Part shown: piece after piece, positions 21,569-32,860 of the stretch
How positions within the stretch are numbered: position 1 is the first letter of the stretch
Layout: every line of letters starts with the position of its first letter
NCBI RefSeq assembly: GCF_009192735.1
Contig: NZ_VTFU01000001.1
Coordinates: 434,001 to 498,000 of the forward strand
Direction of reading: 5' to 3'
From: Arthrobacter gandavensis
Lineage (GTDB): Bacteria; Actinomycetota; Actinomycetes; Actinomycetales; Micrococcaceae
Length of the DNA: 64,000 nucleotides
The notes under the pieces: generated by a model
What the model was told of the DNA's origin: nothing
Seen by the model: only the letters and a program-made list of their open reading frames with translations
Databases searched by the model: none
Made by a program: the position numbers and the translations under genes

Positions 21569-22223
21569 CCTGACCCGGGCATCAACCCGAGGACTCATTG
21601 CCGGACTCTGCCGGCCCACCGTCACCGGCTTGGACAATGTTCCGGCCACCGGTCCCTTCATCGTGGCCGCCAACCACCTTTCGTTCCTGGACAGCGTGCT
21701 GACGCAGGCGCTGATGCCGCGGCCCGTGGCCTTCTTCGCCAAGGCCGAGTACTTCACCGGCACCGGCGTCAAGGGTGCCGCCATGCGCACCTTTTTTGAA
21801 GGCGTGGGATCCATCCCCGTGGAACGGGACCAGCAGGCCGCGTCCGTGGCCGCCCTGAAGACGCTGCTGGACCGGCTGGAGCAGGGCAGCGGCATTGGAA
21901 TCTATCCGGAGGGCACCCGCTCCCGGGACGGAGTGCTGTACCGCGGCCGGACCGGCGTGGGCTGGCTGGCCCTCACCTCGGGGGCACCCGTGGTCCCCGT
22001 GGGCCTGATCGGCACCGAGAACCTCCAGCCGGCCGGCAAGAAATGGATCAAGCCGCAGCACTTCACCATGAAGGTGGGCCGCCCGCTGTACTTCCAGAAG
22101 ACCGGACCGGACCACGCACTGCCGGCACGCCGGCAGGCCACCGACCGGGTGATGGACGCCATTGCCGAGTTGTCGGGACAGGAACGCTCGGGCAGCTACA
22201 ACCAGAGCAAGCCCGAAGAATAA
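21555..22223 (+). CDS. PlsC-family lysophospholipid acyltransferase
   Basis: The 222-residue protein has the acyltransferase motifs NHLSFLD (H-x4-D catalytic pair, about residues 37-43), GVGSIPVERD near 78, YPEGTRSRDG near 117 and VPVGLIG near 150. The family transfers acyl chains to lysophosphatidic acid or related acceptors in phospholipid synthesis. It acts at the inner face of the membrane, with a short hydrophobic region as the only membrane contact. Translation starts at ATG 21555 with AGGAAAGGG upstream. It overlaps the HAD gene by 14 bases, so the two form an operon. The exact step (1-acyl-G3P acyltransferase or a lipid remodelling enzyme) is uncertain. Confidence 0.88.
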   Translation: MGVYDLTRASTRGLIAGLCRPTVTGLDNVPATGPFIVAANHLSFLDSVLTQALMPRPVAFFAKAEYFTGTGVKGAAMRTFFEGVGSIPVERDQQAASVAALKTLLDRLEQGSGIGIYPEGTRSRDGVLYRGRTGVGWLALTSGAPVVPVGLIGTENLQPAGKKWIKPQHFTMKVGRPLYFQKTGPDHALPARRQATDRVMDAIAELSGQERSGSYNQSKPEE

Positions 22224-22303
22224 GGCCGGCGGCTGGTTCAGCGCCGCGCGAAAGCGGCGCCGGACTGCGCGGCGGTGTCCGGCGCCAACCGTAGGATGGA
22301 AAC

Positions 22304-24322
22304 GTGGCAGATCCAGCAACATACCGGCCCAAGACGGGGGAAATCCCCACCGCCCCGGGCGTTTACCGTTTCCGTGACGAGCACCGCCGGGTCATTTACG
22401 TCGGCAAGGCCAAGAACCTCCGCTCCCGCCTGAACTCATACTTCGCCAATCCGCGGGGCCTGCTGCCCAAGACGCGGGCCATGGTGCACACCGCCGCCAG
22501 CGTTGAATGGACGGTGGTCGGCACCGAGCTCGAAGCGCTGCAGCTGGAGTACACCTGGATCAAGGAATTCAATCCCCGGTTCAACATCATGTTCCGGGAC
22601 GACAAGTCCTATCCCTATCTGGCCGTCACCATGGGGGAGAAGTACCCCCGGGCGCAGGTGATGCGCGGGGACCGCCGCAAGGACACCCGCTACTTCGGGC
22701 CCTTCTACCCGGCCAAGGCCATCCGGGAAACCCTGGACACCCTGCTGCGCGTTTTCCCGGTCCGCACCTGCAGCTCCGGCGTCTTCAAGCGTGCCGAGCG
22801 CACCGGCCGGCCGTGCCTGCTGGGGTACATCGACAAATGCTCCGCCCCCTGCGTCGGCCGGATCAGCCCCGAGGACCACCGCCAACTGGCCGCCGAACTG
22901 TGCGACTTCATGTCCGGGGAAGGCAAGCGGTTCATCGGCACCCTGGAAAAGGAAATGCAGGCGGCCGTCGCCGAGCTGGACTATGAAACGGCCGCCCGGC
23001 TGCGTGACGACATTGCCGCCCTGCGCAAGGTCTTCGAGCGCAACAACGTTGTCCTCAGCGAAGACACCGACGCGGACATCTTTGCCCTCGAGGAGGACGA
23101 ACTCGAAGCATCGGCCCAAGTGTTCCATGTCCGTGCCGGACGGATCCGCGGACAGCGCGGCTGGGTCGTGGAAAAGGTCGAGGACACGGACACCGCCGAC
23201 CTGGTGGAACACCTGATCCAGCAGGTCTACGGCGAGGCTGCCGCCACCGACCGCATTCCCCGCCAAGTGCTGGTGCCGGCGCTGCCGTCCAATGCCGATG
23301 AGCTCGGACAGTGGCTCTCCGGGCTCCGCGGCGCGCACGTGGACATCCGTGTTCCGCAGCGCGGCGACAAGAAGGCCCTGATGGAGACCGTGGCCCGGAA
23401 CGCCGCCGACGCCCTGCGCCTGCACAAGAGCCGCCGGGCCGGAGACATCACCACCCGCTCCGCCGCCCTCCAGGAACTGCAGGAGGCCCTGGACCTGCCG
23501 GTGGCACTGCTGCGGATCGAGTGCTATGACATCTCCCACGTTTCAGGCACCAACGTGGTGGCATCCATGGTGGTTGCCGAAGACGGCCTGCCCAAGAAGT
23601 CGGACTACCGGAAGTTCTCCATCACCGGAGATGCGGCCCGCGATGACACCTCCGCCATGTATGACGTCATCTCCCGGCGGTTCCGCAACTACCTTGCCGA
23701 GAACGCCGACCCGGCAGCTGATCCGTCCGCTCCCACCGTCCCCGGCGAGCTCCCGGCCGAACGGGCCGGCACCGACGTCCAGCCGCTGACCGACACGCTC
23801 ACGGCGGCTCCGCGGACCAAGTTTGCCTATCCGCCCAACCTGGTGGTGGTCGACGGCGGCCAGCCCCAGGTGGCGGCAGCCTCCCGTGCCCTCGCCGATC
23901 TGGGCATCACTGACATCTACGTGGTGGGGCTGGCCAAGCGCCTGGAAGAAGTATGGGTGCCGGACAGCGACTTCCCGGTGATCCTGCCCCGGGCCTCCGA
24001 AGCCCTTTTCCTGCTCCAGCGGATCCGTGACGAGGCCCACCGGTTCGCCATCACCTTCCACCGCCAAAAGCGCGCCAAGTCCATGACCGCTTCCCTGCTG
24101 GACGAGATTTCCGGCCTCGGGCCGGCCAAGCGCGCAGCCCTGCTGAAGGAGTTCGGTTCGGTCAAGAAACTGCGGAACGCGTCTGCCGAGGAGCTGCAGC
24201 GCGTGCCGGGCATCGGGCCTGCTCTGGCGGCGTCGGTCCACGCGCAGCTCGCGGCCAAGGGCGGCGGACAGGACGCGGCTCCCGCGGTGAACATGACCAC
24301 CGGCGAAATCCTGGAAACTTAG
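22304..24322 (+). CDS. uvrC: UvrABC excinuclease subunit C
   Basis: This 672-residue nuclease makes both incisions in nucleotide excision repair. In order it has: a GIY-YIG domain (GVYRF...[14 protein letters not shown], residues 13-60); a Cys-rich region ([28 protein letters not shown]); a UVR motif binding UvrB (near 220); an RNase H-like 5' nuclease ([30 protein letters not shown]); and a double helix-hairpin-helix ([25 protein letters not shown]). Translation starts at GTG 22304, six bases after TAGGAT (22292-22297), so the message may be leaderless. A short acidic, variable insertion of about 45 residues (near 470-515) interrupts the nuclease domain. Confidence 0.97.
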   Translation: MADPATYRPKTGEIPTAPGVYRFRDEHRRVIYVGKAKNLRSRLNSYFANPRGLLPKTRAMVHTAASVEWTVVGTELEALQLEYTWIKEFNPRFNIMFRDDKSYPYLAVTMGEKYPRAQVMRGDRRKDTRYFGPFYPAKAIRETLDTLLRVFPVRTCSSGVFKRAERTGRPCLLGYIDKCSAPCVGRISPEDHRQLAAELCDFMSGEGKRFIGTLEKEMQAAVAELDYETAARLRDDIAALRKVFERNNVVLSEDTDADIFALEEDELEASAQVFHVRAGRIRGQRGWVVEKVEDTDTADLVEHLIQQVYGEAAATDRIPRQVLVPALPSNADELGQWLSGLRGAHVDIRVPQRGDKKALMETVARNAADALRLHKSRRAGDITTRSAALQELQEALDLPVALLRIECYDISHVSGTNVVASMVVAEDGLPKKSDYRKFSITGDAARDDTSAMYDVISRRFRNYLAENADPAADPSAPTVPGELPAERAGTDVQPLTDTLTAAPRTKFAYPPNLVVVDGGQPQVAAASRALADLGITDIYVVGLAKRLEEVWVPDSDFPVILPRASEALFLLQRIRDEAHRFAITFHRQKRAKSMTASLLDEISGLGPAKRAALLKEFGSVKKLRNASAEELQRVPGIGPALAASVHAQLAAKGGGQDAAPAVNMTTGEILET

Positions 24323-24460
24323 CTAGGCTGGGTAATCGGCTTCTTCCCCGGCGGAAAACCGTGCGGAGCCGCACGGCTGCGCGGGGAGTGTGGCAGACAC
24401 AAACCAGAACGGCACGCTGTGCCCTGCTCTGGATGAAATCCTAAGGACGGGACGACGGAC

Positions 24461-25360
24461 ATGAAGGAACAGGACGCGCTGACCCCGGTCAAGCCCGCCG
24501 AATCGGAGCTGCTGGTGGTTACCGGCATGTCCGGCGCCGGACGCAGCACGGCCGCCAACGCCCTCGAGGACCATGGCTGGTACGTGGTGGAAAACCTGCC
24601 CCCGCTGATGCTGGGCACCTTGACGGAGCTGGTGTCCCGCATGCCCCAGTCCATTCCGAGGCTGGCAGTGGTCATCGACGTTCGCAGCAAGGAACTCTTC
24701 CAGGACATCCGCGAGGCGCTCAGCAGCCTCCGTGCCGCCGGCGTCTCCTACCGGCTGCTGTTCCTGGACGCGGAGGACGAAACCCTGGTGCGCCGCTTTG
24801 AGCAGGGCCGTCGCCCCCATCCGCTGCAGGAGGACGGCAGCATCCTGGACGGCATCGCCGCCGAGCGGGACGTGCTCAAGGAACTGCGCGCGTCATCCGA
24901 CGTCGTGGTGGACACCTCCAAGCTGAACGTGCATGCCCTGGCGACCACCATCACCGAACTGTTCACCGAGTCCGGGCCCATCGTGCTGCGGCTGAACGTG
25001 ATGAGCTTCGGATTCAAGTACGGGCTGCCCGTGGACGCCAACTACGTTGCCGACGTCCGCTTCATTCCCAACCCGCACTGGGTCCCGCAGCTCCGCCCGC
25101 ACACGGGCCTGGACGAAGACGTGCGGGAGTACGTCCTCGATGCCCACGGCACCCGCGACTTCCTGGACCGGTATGTTGACGCCCTGGAGCCGGTCATTGA
25201 CGGATACCGGCGGGAGAACAAGCACTACGCCACCATCGCCGTCGGCTGCACGGGCGGAAAGCACCGTTCAGTGGCAGTGACCGAGGAGCTGGCCAAACGC
25301 CTGGCGCAGCTGCCCCACGTGACGGTCAGTGCGCACCACCGCGACCTGGGACGCGAATAG
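24461..25360 (+). CDS. rapZ: RNase adapter RapZ / YvcJ-type nucleotide-binding protein
   Basis: The 299-residue protein has an N-terminal P-loop (GMSGAGRST, residues 22-30), [10 protein letters not shown] near 70, and the conserved C-terminal domain with [15 protein letters not shown] and [12 protein letters not shown] (about 266-277). RapZ in E. coli controls glmZ decay and amino-sugar synthesis. In Gram-positives the YvcJ homologue binds nucleotides and sits with yvcK and whiA as here. The P-loop ends in Arg rather than Lys, a form I associate with actinobacterial members. It abuts yvcK with no gap, so it leads the rapZ-yvcK-whiA operon. Confidence 0.93.
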   Translation: MKEQDALTPVKPAESELLVVTGMSGAGRSTAANALEDHGWYVVENLPPLMLGTLTELVSRMPQSIPRLAVVIDVRSKELFQDIREALSSLRAAGVSYRLLFLDAEDETLVRRFEQGRRPHPLQEDGSILDGIAAERDVLKELRASSDVVVDTSKLNVHALATTITELFTESGPIVLRLNVMSFGFKYGLPVDANYVADVRFIPNPHWVPQLRPHTGLDEDVREYVLDAHGTRDFLDRYVDALEPVIDGYRRENKHYATIAVGCTGGKHRSVAVTEELAKRLAQLPHVTVSAHHRDLGRE

Positions 25361-26389
25361 ATGGCGTTTCTGACCGGCCCGCTTCCCATGATTCCGCAGA
25401 CCGGGGCGGCCCGCGACGCCGGGGGCAGTGACGGTTCCCCGGCCGTGGTGGCACTGGGCGGCGGGCACGGGCTGTCCGCGTCCCTGTCCGCCCTCCGCCT
25501 GCTGACCACCGACCTGACCGCCGTGGTGACCGTGGCGGACGACGGCGGTTCCTCCGGCCGGCTGCGCCATGAGCTTGACGTGCTGCCCCCCGGCGACCTG
25601 CGGATGGCCCTGTCGGCTCTGTGCGATGACACCGATTGGGGGCGGACCTGGCGCGACGTCATGCAGCACCGCTTCCAGTCCCGCCCCGGCATCAGCGGCT
25701 CGCTGGACAACCATGCCCTGGGCAACCTGTTGATCGTGACCCTGTGGGAGCTGCTGGGTGACCCCGTGGCCGGCCTGCAGTGGGCCGGAGCCCTGCTGGG
25801 TGCCCGCGGCCAAGTGCTGCCGATGTCCACGCAGCCGCTCACCATCGAGGGCGACGTGCTCCGGCGGTCGGCCACGGGGGAGTACTTGGAACTGGTGACT
25901 GGGCAGGCCCGGCTGGCCACGGCCGGAGCGCTGGGCAAGGTCAGCGAGGTCCGCCTTACGCCGGCGGATGCCACCGCCTGTCCGGAAGCGGTCACCGCCA
26001 TTGAACGTGCCGACTGGGTCATCCTGGGTCCGGGGTCCTGGTACACCTCGGTGCTGCCGCACCTGATGCTGCCTCAGCTGCGTTCCGCCCTCAGCCGGAC
26101 CAAGGCCAAGCGGTGCCTGACCATGAACCTGAGCAACGAAACCAAGGAAACCGCCGGAATGTCGGCCCTGGACCATCTGGCGGAGGTGCGGCGGTACGCC
26201 CCCGGACTCCGGGTCGATGCGGTGCTTGCCGATCCTGCCGTCATCGAAGACCCCGACGCTTTCAGCGCCGCGGCCGCAGCGATGGGAGGGCGGGCCGTCT
26301 TCGGTAAGGTGGGGGCAGCGACCGGGCGGCCGATCCATGATCCGCTGCGCCTGGCAACCGCCTATCACGATATGTTTGGGGAGAACTAG
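25361..26389 (+). CDS. yvcK: Gluconeogenesis factor YvcK / CuvA (UPF0052)
   Basis: The 342-residue CofD-like Rossmann protein has the nucleotide-binding signature [17 protein letters not shown] near residue 28, [15 protein letters not shown] near 52, and [12 protein letters not shown] near 225. YvcK/CuvA family members are needed for growth on gluconeogenic carbon sources and for normal cell-wall synthesis; they bind UDP-sugars. The start ATG 25361 is directly adjacent to the rapZ stop. The first 25 residues are not conserved-looking, so a slightly later start is possible. The stop lies within the ribosome site of whiA (AGGAG at 26388-26392). Confidence 0.93.
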   Translation: MAFLTGPLPMIPQTGAARDAGGSDGSPAVVALGGGHGLSASLSALRLLTTDLTAVVTVADDGGSSGRLRHELDVLPPGDLRMALSALCDDTDWGRTWRDVMQHRFQSRPGISGSLDNHALGNLLIVTLWELLGDPVAGLQWAGALLGARGQVLPMSTQPLTIEGDVLRRSATGEYLELVTGQARLATAGALGKVSEVRLTPADATACPEAVTAIERADWVILGPGSWYTSVLPHLMLPQLRSALSRTKAKRCLTMNLSNETKETAGMSALDHLAEVRRYAPGLRVDAVLADPAVIEDPDAFSAAAAAMGGRAVFGKVGAATGRPIHDPLRLATAYHDMFGEN

Positions 26390-26399
26390 GAGTGTCTTT

Positions 26400-27380
26400 G
26401 TGGCGTTGACCGCAGCAGTAAAAGAGGAACTTTCACGGTTGGATGTGAAAAAGTCCTCAGTCCGCAAAGCGGAAGTATCAGCCTTGCTGCGATTTGCCGG
26501 CGGACTGCACATTATTTCAGGGCGCATTGTCATTGAAGCCGAGGTGGACCTGGCGTCCACGGCGAGGCGGCTTCGCGCCGCCATTGCCGAAGTGTACGGC
26601 CACGCCTCGGAGATCATTGTCGTGTCCGGAGGAGGCCTGCGCCGGGGCAACCGGTACGTGGTGCGCGTCGTCAAGGACGGTGAATCCCTGGCCCGCCAGA
26701 CCGGCCTGTTGGATGCCCGTGGACGTCCCGTCCGGGGGCTGCCCTCCGTGGTGGTCAACGGATCAGCCGCCGACGCCGAAGCCGTATGGCGCGGTGCGTT
26801 CCTGGCCCATGGTTCACTCACCGAGCCCGGCCGGTCCTCATCGCTGGAAGTCACGTGCCCGGGCCCCGAAGCGGCCCTCGCACTGGTGGGAGCGGCACGC
26901 CGGATTGGCATTGCGGCCAAAGCGCGGGAGGTGCGCGGCATTGACCGCGTTGTCATCCGCGACGGCGACACCATCGCGGCCCTGCTCACGCGCATGGGAG
27001 CACATGACGCGCTGATGGTCTGGGAAGAGCGGCGCATGCGCAAGGAAGTCCGGGCCACCGCCAACCGCTTGGCCAACTTCGACGACGCCAACCTGCGCCG
27101 CTCGGCCCAGGCCGCGGTTGCCGCCGGCGCCCGGGTCGACCGGGCACTGGACATCCTCGGCGACGATGTGCCCGAACACCTGCGGTACGCCGGAGAGCTG
27201 CGGGTAGCCCACAAGCAGGCCAGCCTGGACGAGCTGGGCCACCTGGCCGAGCCGCCCATGACCAAGGACGCTATTGCCGGCCGGATCCGACGCCTCCTGG
27301 CGATGGCGGACAAGCGTGCAGCGGAACTGGGAATCCCGGGCACTGAGGCCAATGTGACTCCTGAGATGCTTGACGAGTAG
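26400..27380 (+). CDS. whiA: Sporulation/cell-division regulator WhiA
   Basis: The 326-residue protein is the exact usual family length. It has an N-terminal LAGLIDADG-homing-endonuclease-like domain (about residues 1-200) lacking nuclease function, and a C-terminal helix-turn-helix ([32 protein letters not shown], about 270-305). WhiA activates sporulation septation genes in Streptomyces and is conserved in non-sporulating actinobacteria, where it affects division. GTG 26400 is the start, with AGGAG seven bases upstream overlapping the yvcK stop. An in-frame extension to 26217 inside yvcK is rejected. Confidence 0.96.
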   Translation: MALTAAVKEELSRLDVKKSSVRKAEVSALLRFAGGLHIISGRIVIEAEVDLASTARRLRAAIAEVYGHASEIIVVSGGGLRRGNRYVVRVVKDGESLARQTGLLDARGRPVRGLPSVVVNGSAADAEAVWRGAFLAHGSLTEPGRSSSLEVTCPGPEAALALVGAARRIGIAAKAREVRGIDRVVIRDGDTIAALLTRMGAHDALMVWEERRMRKEVRATANRLANFDDANLRRSAQAAVAAGARVDRALDILGDDVPEHLRYAGELRVAHKQASLDELGHLAEPPMTKDAIAGRIRRLLAMADKRAAELGIPGTEANVTPEMLDE

Positions 27381-27396
27381 CGTGGAAGCATAGGAT
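27370..27396 (+). promoter_or_regulatory. Possible sodA promoter
   Basis: TTGACG (27370-27375) and TAGGAT (27391-27396) lie at the end of whiA with a 15-base spacer, which is shorter than ideal. They would give a leader of about 110 bases containing the repeat-like GGTGGAAACAGTTTCC segment before the sodA ribosome site. Confidence 0.4.
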
Positions 27397-27513
27397 GGAC
27401 TAAGCATGCTGCCGTTAGGCGGCGCCTTGGTTCCGGGTGGAAACAGTTTCCGGAGGGAAACACCGTCCGGATACTCCATCCGACCTATTTTCCGACTCAC
27501 ACTGGAGGATTTT

Positions 27514-28140
27514 GTGAACGAGTACACTCTGCCGGAACTCCCGTACGACTACGCTGCGCTGGAGCCGAACATCTCCGCCCGCATCATGGAGCTGCACCAC
27601 GACAAGCACCACGCAACGTACGTTGCCGGAGCAAACACCGCGCTGGCGCAGATGGCCGAAGCCCGCGAGAAGGGCGACTTCGCCACTATCCCGAAGCTCT
27701 CCAAGGACCTGGCGTTCCACGTTGGCGGACACGTCAACCACAGCATCTTCTGGAACAACCTCTCCCCGGAAGGCGGCGACAAGCCCGTTGGCGAGCTCGC
27801 TGCAGCCATCGATGACTTCTTCGGATCCTTCGATGCCTTCCGCGGTCAGTTCACCGCTGCGGCAACCTCGCTGCAGGGTTCGGGCTGGGCACTGCTCGCC
27901 TACGAGCCGCTCGGCAAGAACCTGGTCATCGAGCAGCTCTACGACCAGCAGGGCAACGTCCCCGTGGGCACCATTCCGCTGCTGATGCTGGACATGTGGG
28001 AGCACGCCTTCTACCTGGACTACGTCAACGTGAAGGCCGACTACGTCAAGGCTTTCTGGAACATCGTCAACTGGGCCGACGTGGCCACCCGCTTCGAGGC
28101 CGCCCGCACCGGCGCCCACACCCTGGTCCTCCCGGCGTAA
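27514..28140 (+). CDS. sodA: Superoxide dismutase (Mn/Fe family)
   Basis: The 208-residue enzyme converts superoxide to oxygen and hydrogen peroxide in the cytoplasm. The family features are present: [15 protein letters not shown], metal ligand His in [13 protein letters not shown] near residue 27, His in [12 protein letters not shown] near 75-80, and the Asp/His pair in [11 protein letters not shown] near 165. The family uses Mn, Fe or either; the sequence alone does not settle which. Translation starts at GTG 27514 with GGAGG six bases upstream. The longer frame to 27406 has no ribosome site. It lies between whiA and gap. Confidence 0.96.
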   Translation: MNEYTLPELPYDYAALEPNISARIMELHHDKHHATYVAGANTALAQMAEAREKGDFATIPKLSKDLAFHVGGHVNHSIFWNNLSPEGGDKPVGELAAAIDDFFGSFDAFRGQFTAAATSLQGSGWALLAYEPLGKNLVIEQLYDQQGNVPVGTIPLLMLDMWEHAFYLDYVNVKADYVKAFWNIVNWADVATRFEAARTGAHTLVLPA

Positions 28141-28197
28141 TCACGTCTGCGGGGCCAAATTCGGCGCCCTGCCGGTACCCGGAACAGGACCGGCGCG

Positions 28198-29390
<1,193 letters not shown>

Positions 29391-29477
29391 CGCCGCGGCC
29401 CGGCAAACCGGGCATTCACGCCCAACAACTACCCCAGTAACTTCCCCCATTTGCCCGAAAGGGACGTAAAGGCAGAC

Positions 29478-30704
29478 ATGACAGTCAAGACTCTCGAGGA
29501 ACTGATCAGCGACGGCGTCGATGGTCGGTATGTGCTGGTCCGTTCGGACCTCAATGTGCCGCTGGACAACGGCCGGGTGGCCGACGACGGGCGCATCCGT
29601 GCCTCCATCCCCACCATCGGGAAACTGGTGGAACACGGAGCCAAGGTGATCGTCATGGCGCACCTGGGGCGGCCGAAGGGGACTCCGGACGAAAAGTACT
29701 CGCTGCAGCCGGCGGCTGACAGGCTCGATGAACTCGCGCCGTTCGCGGTGGAGTTCGCTGCCGACGTGGTGGGCGAAAGTGCCCATGAGCTGGCGGCATC
29801 GCTGGCCTCCGGGTCGGTCCTGGTGCTTCAGAACATTAGGTTCGATCCGCGCGAAACGTCCAAGAACGACGACGAGCGGCTGGCCCTGGCGCGGGAACTC
29901 GCCGGGTTGACCGGCGACAACGGTGCCTACGTGGACGATGCCTTCGGCGCGGTCCACCGCAAGCACGCCAGCGTGTATGACATTGCGGAGATTCTTCCGG
30001 CGTACGAGGGAGACCTCGTGCACACGGAGGTTGAGGTGCTCAAGCGGCTGACCGAGAACCCCGAGCAGCCCTACGTTGTTGTCCTGGGCGGTTCCAAGGT
30101 CTCGGACAAGCTTGCCGTGATCGAGAACCTCATGGACCGGGCCGACTACCTGCTGGTGGGCGGTGGAATGGTGTTCACCTTCCTCGCCGCCCAGGGGTAC
30201 AAGGTGGGAGCCTCGCTGCTGGAAGCGGACCAGATCGAAAACGTGAAGGGCTACCTCAGCCGGGCGAAGGAAGTGGGCTGCGAGTTCGTGCTGCCCACCG
30301 ACATCGTGGTGGCTGACAAGTTCGCGGCTGATGCCGACGTCGACGTGGTCCCGGCGGATGCCATGGAGGACAGCCGCTTTGGCGCCTCCGGCATCGGCCT
30401 GGACATCGGCCCGGACTCCGCCGCCGCCTTCGCTGAGAAGATCGGTTCGGGCAAGACCATTTTCTGGAACGGTCCGATGGGCGTCTTTGAGTTTGACGCC
30501 TTCGCCAACGGCACCCGCACCATTGCCCAGGCACTGAAGGACTCGAGCGGATTCTCAGTGGTGGGCGGCGGCGATTCAGCTGCCGCCGTCCGAAAGCTCG
30601 GCTTCAACGACAGCGACTTCGGGCACATTTCCACCGGAGGCGGCGCTTCCCTGGAATACCTCGAAGGCAAGAAACTCCCGGGACTGACCGTCCTGGACCA
30701 GTAA
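29478..30704 (+). CDS. pgk: Phosphoglycerate kinase
   Basis: The 408-residue glycolytic enzyme makes ATP from 1,3-bisphosphoglycerate. The substrate-site [11 protein letters not shown] near residue 20, HLGRPKG near 62, the [15 protein letters not shown] hinge near 203, and the nucleotide-site [13 protein letters not shown] near the C-terminus are visible. ATG 29478 is preferred, with TAAAGG just upstream. The TTG at 29451 would add nine residues and no better ribosome site. The protein is acidic. It lies in the glycolytic operon between gap and tpiA. Confidence 0.97.
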   Translation: MTVKTLEELISDGVDGRYVLVRSDLNVPLDNGRVADDGRIRASIPTIGKLVEHGAKVIVMAHLGRPKGTPDEKYSLQPAADRLDELAPFAVEFAADVVGESAHELAASLASGSVLVLQNIRFDPRETSKNDDERLALARELAGLTGDNGAYVDDAFGAVHRKHASVYDIAEILPAYEGDLVHTEVEVLKRLTENPEQPYVVVLGGSKVSDKLAVIENLMDRADYLLVGGGMVFTFLAAQGYKVGASLLEADQIENVKGYLSRAKEVGCEFVLPTDIVVADKFAADADVDVVPADAMEDSRFGASGIGLDIGPDSAAAFAEKIGSGKTIFWNGPMGVFEFDAFANGTRTIAQALKDSSGFSVVGGGDSAAAVRKLGFNDSDFGHISTGGGASLEYLEGKKLPGLTVLDQ

Positions 30705-30711
30705 CACCGTG

Positions 30712-30747
30712 GTGCGGGCCTGCTGCCGAACGGCGGCGGGCCCGCAC
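30712..30747 (+). other. Intercistronic hairpin between pgk and tpiA
   Basis: A perfect outer stem GTGCGGGCC/GGCCCGCAC continues inward through GCCG/CGGC pairs and begins eight bases after the pgk stop. It has no T-run, so it is more likely an mRNA processing or stability element than a terminator. Confidence 0.5.
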
Positions 30748-30817
30748 TTCCATGTCCGCCCTTCCACGCCCGGACACCTCCAACCATCCCTATATCCCCA
30801 AAGAAACCGGAGCGATG

Positions 30818-31633
30818 ATGACCACCTCGACCAACGGAAAGTTTGATCGGACACCGCTGATCGCGGGCAACTGGAAGATGAACATGGACCATGTCCAGGG
30901 CATCACCCTTCTGCAGAAGCTGGCCTGGACCCTCAAGGACGCCCAGCACGACTACAGCCGCGTGGAGACAGCAGTCTTCCCGCCGTTCACGGACCTGCGC
31001 AGCGTGCAGACCCTGGTTCGCGGCGACAAGCTCGACATCGAATACGGCGCGCAGGATCTGTCGCCGCAGGATTCAGGAGCCTACACCGGTGACATCTCCG
31101 GTGCCTTCCTGTCCAAGCTGGGCTGCAAGTACGTCCTGGTCGGCCACAGCGAACGCCGCACCGTGCACAATGAAACCGATGAGCTGTTGAACGAGAAGCT
31201 CAAGGCCGCTTACCGCCACGGGCTGGTCCCGGTGCTGTGCGTCGGGGAGGGCCTTGAGGTCCGCCAGTCCGGCCAGCATGTGCAGCACACCCTGGAGCAG
31301 ATCCGTAAGGACGTAGAGGGCCTGGACGCCGAGCAGGTATCCGCTCTGGTCATCGCCTACGAGCCGATCTGGGCGATCGGCACGGGTGAGGTTGCCGGTC
31401 CCGAAGACGCCCAGGAAATGTGCGCCGCCATCCGCGCAGAGATCGCTGACCTCTACGATGATGCCGTTGCAGCCAAGACCCGCCTGTTGTACGGCGGATC
31501 GGTGAAAGCTGCGAATGCGGCGAGCATTCTGAAGCAGCGCGACGTCGACGGCGTGCTGGTGGGCGGCGCCAGTTTGGATGTAGCCGAGTTTGCTAATATT
31601 GTCAGGTTCGAACAACACCTGGTGACCGACTGA
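30818..31633 (+). CDS. tpiA: Triosephosphate isomerase
   Basis: The 271-residue TIM-barrel enzyme interconverts dihydroxyacetone phosphate and glyceraldehyde 3-phosphate. The substrate Lys is in AGNWKMNMD, the catalytic His in [12 protein letters not shown] near residue 105, the catalytic Glu in [10 protein letters not shown] near 180, and the phosphate loop is [13 protein letters not shown]. Of two adjacent ATGs (30815 and 30818) the second has better spacing from GGAG. A 22-residue in-frame extension to 30752 is rejected. It is followed by secG after 62 bases. Confidence 0.97.
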   Translation: MTTSTNGKFDRTPLIAGNWKMNMDHVQGITLLQKLAWTLKDAQHDYSRVETAVFPPFTDLRSVQTLVRGDKLDIEYGAQDLSPQDSGAYTGDISGAFLSKLGCKYVLVGHSERRTVHNETDELLNEKLKAAYRHGLVPVLCVGEGLEVRQSGQHVQHTLEQIRKDVEGLDAEQVSALVIAYEPIWAIGTGEVAGPEDAQEMCAAIRAEIADLYDDAVAAKTRLLYGGSVKAANAASILKQRDVDGVLVGGASLDVAEFANIVRFEQHLVTD

Positions 31634-31695
31634 TTTGCAGCTGACCTGCACCGCAGCAGCGTCTCCAATCCATGAGTCACCCCGAAAGGCCGTAA

Positions 31696-31947
31696 GTGGA
31701 AATTCTGAAGATTATCCTGCTGGTTCTTCTCGCCATCACCAGCCTGTTGCTGACGCTGCTCATCCTGCTCCATAAGGGGCGCGGCGGCGGCATGTCGGAC
31801 ATGTTCGGCGGCGGCATGACCAGCAGCATGGGTTCCTCCGGAGTCGCCGAAAGAAACCTGAACCGCTTCACAGTGATGCTCGGACTCTCCTGGGGAGCGG
31901 TCATCATTGCCCTGGGCCTGATCCAGCGTTTTTCCGGCGAAGCCTAG
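31696..31947 (+). CDS. secG: Preprotein translocase subunit SecG
   Basis: The 83-residue membrane protein has two transmembrane helices (about residues 3-25 and 57-77) joined by the typical Gly/Met-rich loop RGGGMSDMFGGGMTSSMGSSG. SecG is the accessory subunit of the SecYEG channel and eases protein export. Translation starts at GTG 31696. Its place after tpiA is conserved in actinobacteria. It is followed by a strong shared terminator. Confidence 0.95.
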   Translation: MEILKIILLVLLAITSLLLTLLILLHKGRGGGMSDMFGGGMTSSMGSSGVAERNLNRFTVMLGLSWGAVIIALGLIQRFSGEA

Positions 31948-31981
31948 TCCCGGCAGTAGGAACAGCGGACAGCTTAACGCC

Positions 31982-32019
31982 AAAAGCCCCGGAGATCCTC
32001 GAGGATCTCCGGGGCTTTC
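31982..32019. terminator. Bidirectional terminator between secG and pgl
   Basis: An uninterrupted palindrome of about 17 bp per arm is centred on CCTCGAGG, with AAAAGCCCC at one end and GGGGCTTT at the other. It can stop both the glycolytic operon and the convergent pentose-phosphate operon. Confidence 0.9.
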
Positions 32020-32032
32020 GCATGTTCCGGGG

Positions 32033-32860
32033 CTAGTCTTCTTCGGAGCCGGGGCCGGTCCCCTCGGGGTCCAGCAGCCGCTCGGGCAGCTGGGAAGCGG
32101 CCGCCTGATCAATGAGCCAGCGGGTTTTGGTCCGCCCCCGGGCCCCGGCCGCGGGAACCTGAACCGGGCCTGCCCCGGCAAGGGCCAGGCCCACGGCGCC
32201 GGCCTTGTCCTCACCGGCAACGGTCAGCCACACCTCTTCGGCTGTGTTGATCGCCTCCAGCGTCAGCGACACCCGTTCCGGCGGCGGTTTGGGAGCATCC
32301 AGCACTGACACCACCGTTTCCCCGGTCGTGCGGATGCCGGCCATCTCCGGGAACAGCGATGCGATGTGCGCATCCGGTCCAACGCCCAGGAGCAAGACGT
32401 CGAAGCGGGGGAGCCGGGGGTCAATGGGATCGAAACCCGCCGGCAGTTTCTCCTCGGCGGCAGCTGCCGCCAGCGCCCGGGAGTACGCCGCGGCGGCGTC
32501 AGCAACGGACGGGACTTCGTCGGAGGAAGGCACCGGGTGCACCCGGTCCGAGGCGACCGGCAGCCGTGACAACAGGGCCTGCCCGGCCTGAACTGCGTTG
32601 CGGTCGGAAGAGTCCGCCGGCAGGAACCGTTCGTCGCCCCACCAGAAATTAACCCTGGACCAGTCCACGGCCACGCGTGCCGGTGCAGTGGCGACGGCGT
32701 CGAGCACGGCGATTCCCACCGTTCCTCCGGTCAGCACCACTGTGGCCACGCCCCTCCGGCTCTGGACATCCACCAGCTTGGTGATCAGCCGTGCAGCCGT
32801 GGCAGTGGTGAGTGCCTCGACATTCGGGTGGATGCTCACTCCATTGGGTGAATAACTCAT
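32033..32860 (-). CDS. pgl: 6-phosphogluconolactonase
   Basis: The 275-residue enzyme hydrolyses 6-phosphogluconolactone in the oxidative pentose-phosphate pathway. Family signatures are VVLTGGTVGIAVLDAV near residue 47, WGDERFLPADSSDRNAVQA near 78, and LLLGVGPDAHIASLFP near 155. The start ATG 32860 overlaps the opcA stop (ATGA), showing translational coupling. An in-frame ATG at 32887 inside opcA is rejected. It is the last gene of the operon and its acidic C-terminus ends just before the shared terminator. Confidence 0.95.
   Translation of the reverse strand: MSYSPNGVSIHPNVEALTTATAARLITKLVDVQSRRGVATVVLTGGTVGIAVLDAVATAPARVAVDWSRVNFWWGDERFLPADSSDRNAVQAGQALLSRLPVASDRVHPVPSSDEVPSVADAAAAYSRALAAAAAEEKLPAGFDPIDPRLPRFDVLLLGVGPDAHIASLFPEMAGIRTTGETVVSVLDAPKPPPERVSLTLEAINTAEEVWLTVAGEDKAGAVGLALAGAGPVQVPAAGARGRTKTRWLIDQAAASQLPERLLDPEGTGPGSEED

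Noticed and set aside
26217-26399. Longer whiA reading frame starting inside yvcK
   Set aside because: WhiA has its standard 326 residues from GTG 26400, which is preceded by AGGAG. The upstream part is out-of-frame yvcK sequence.
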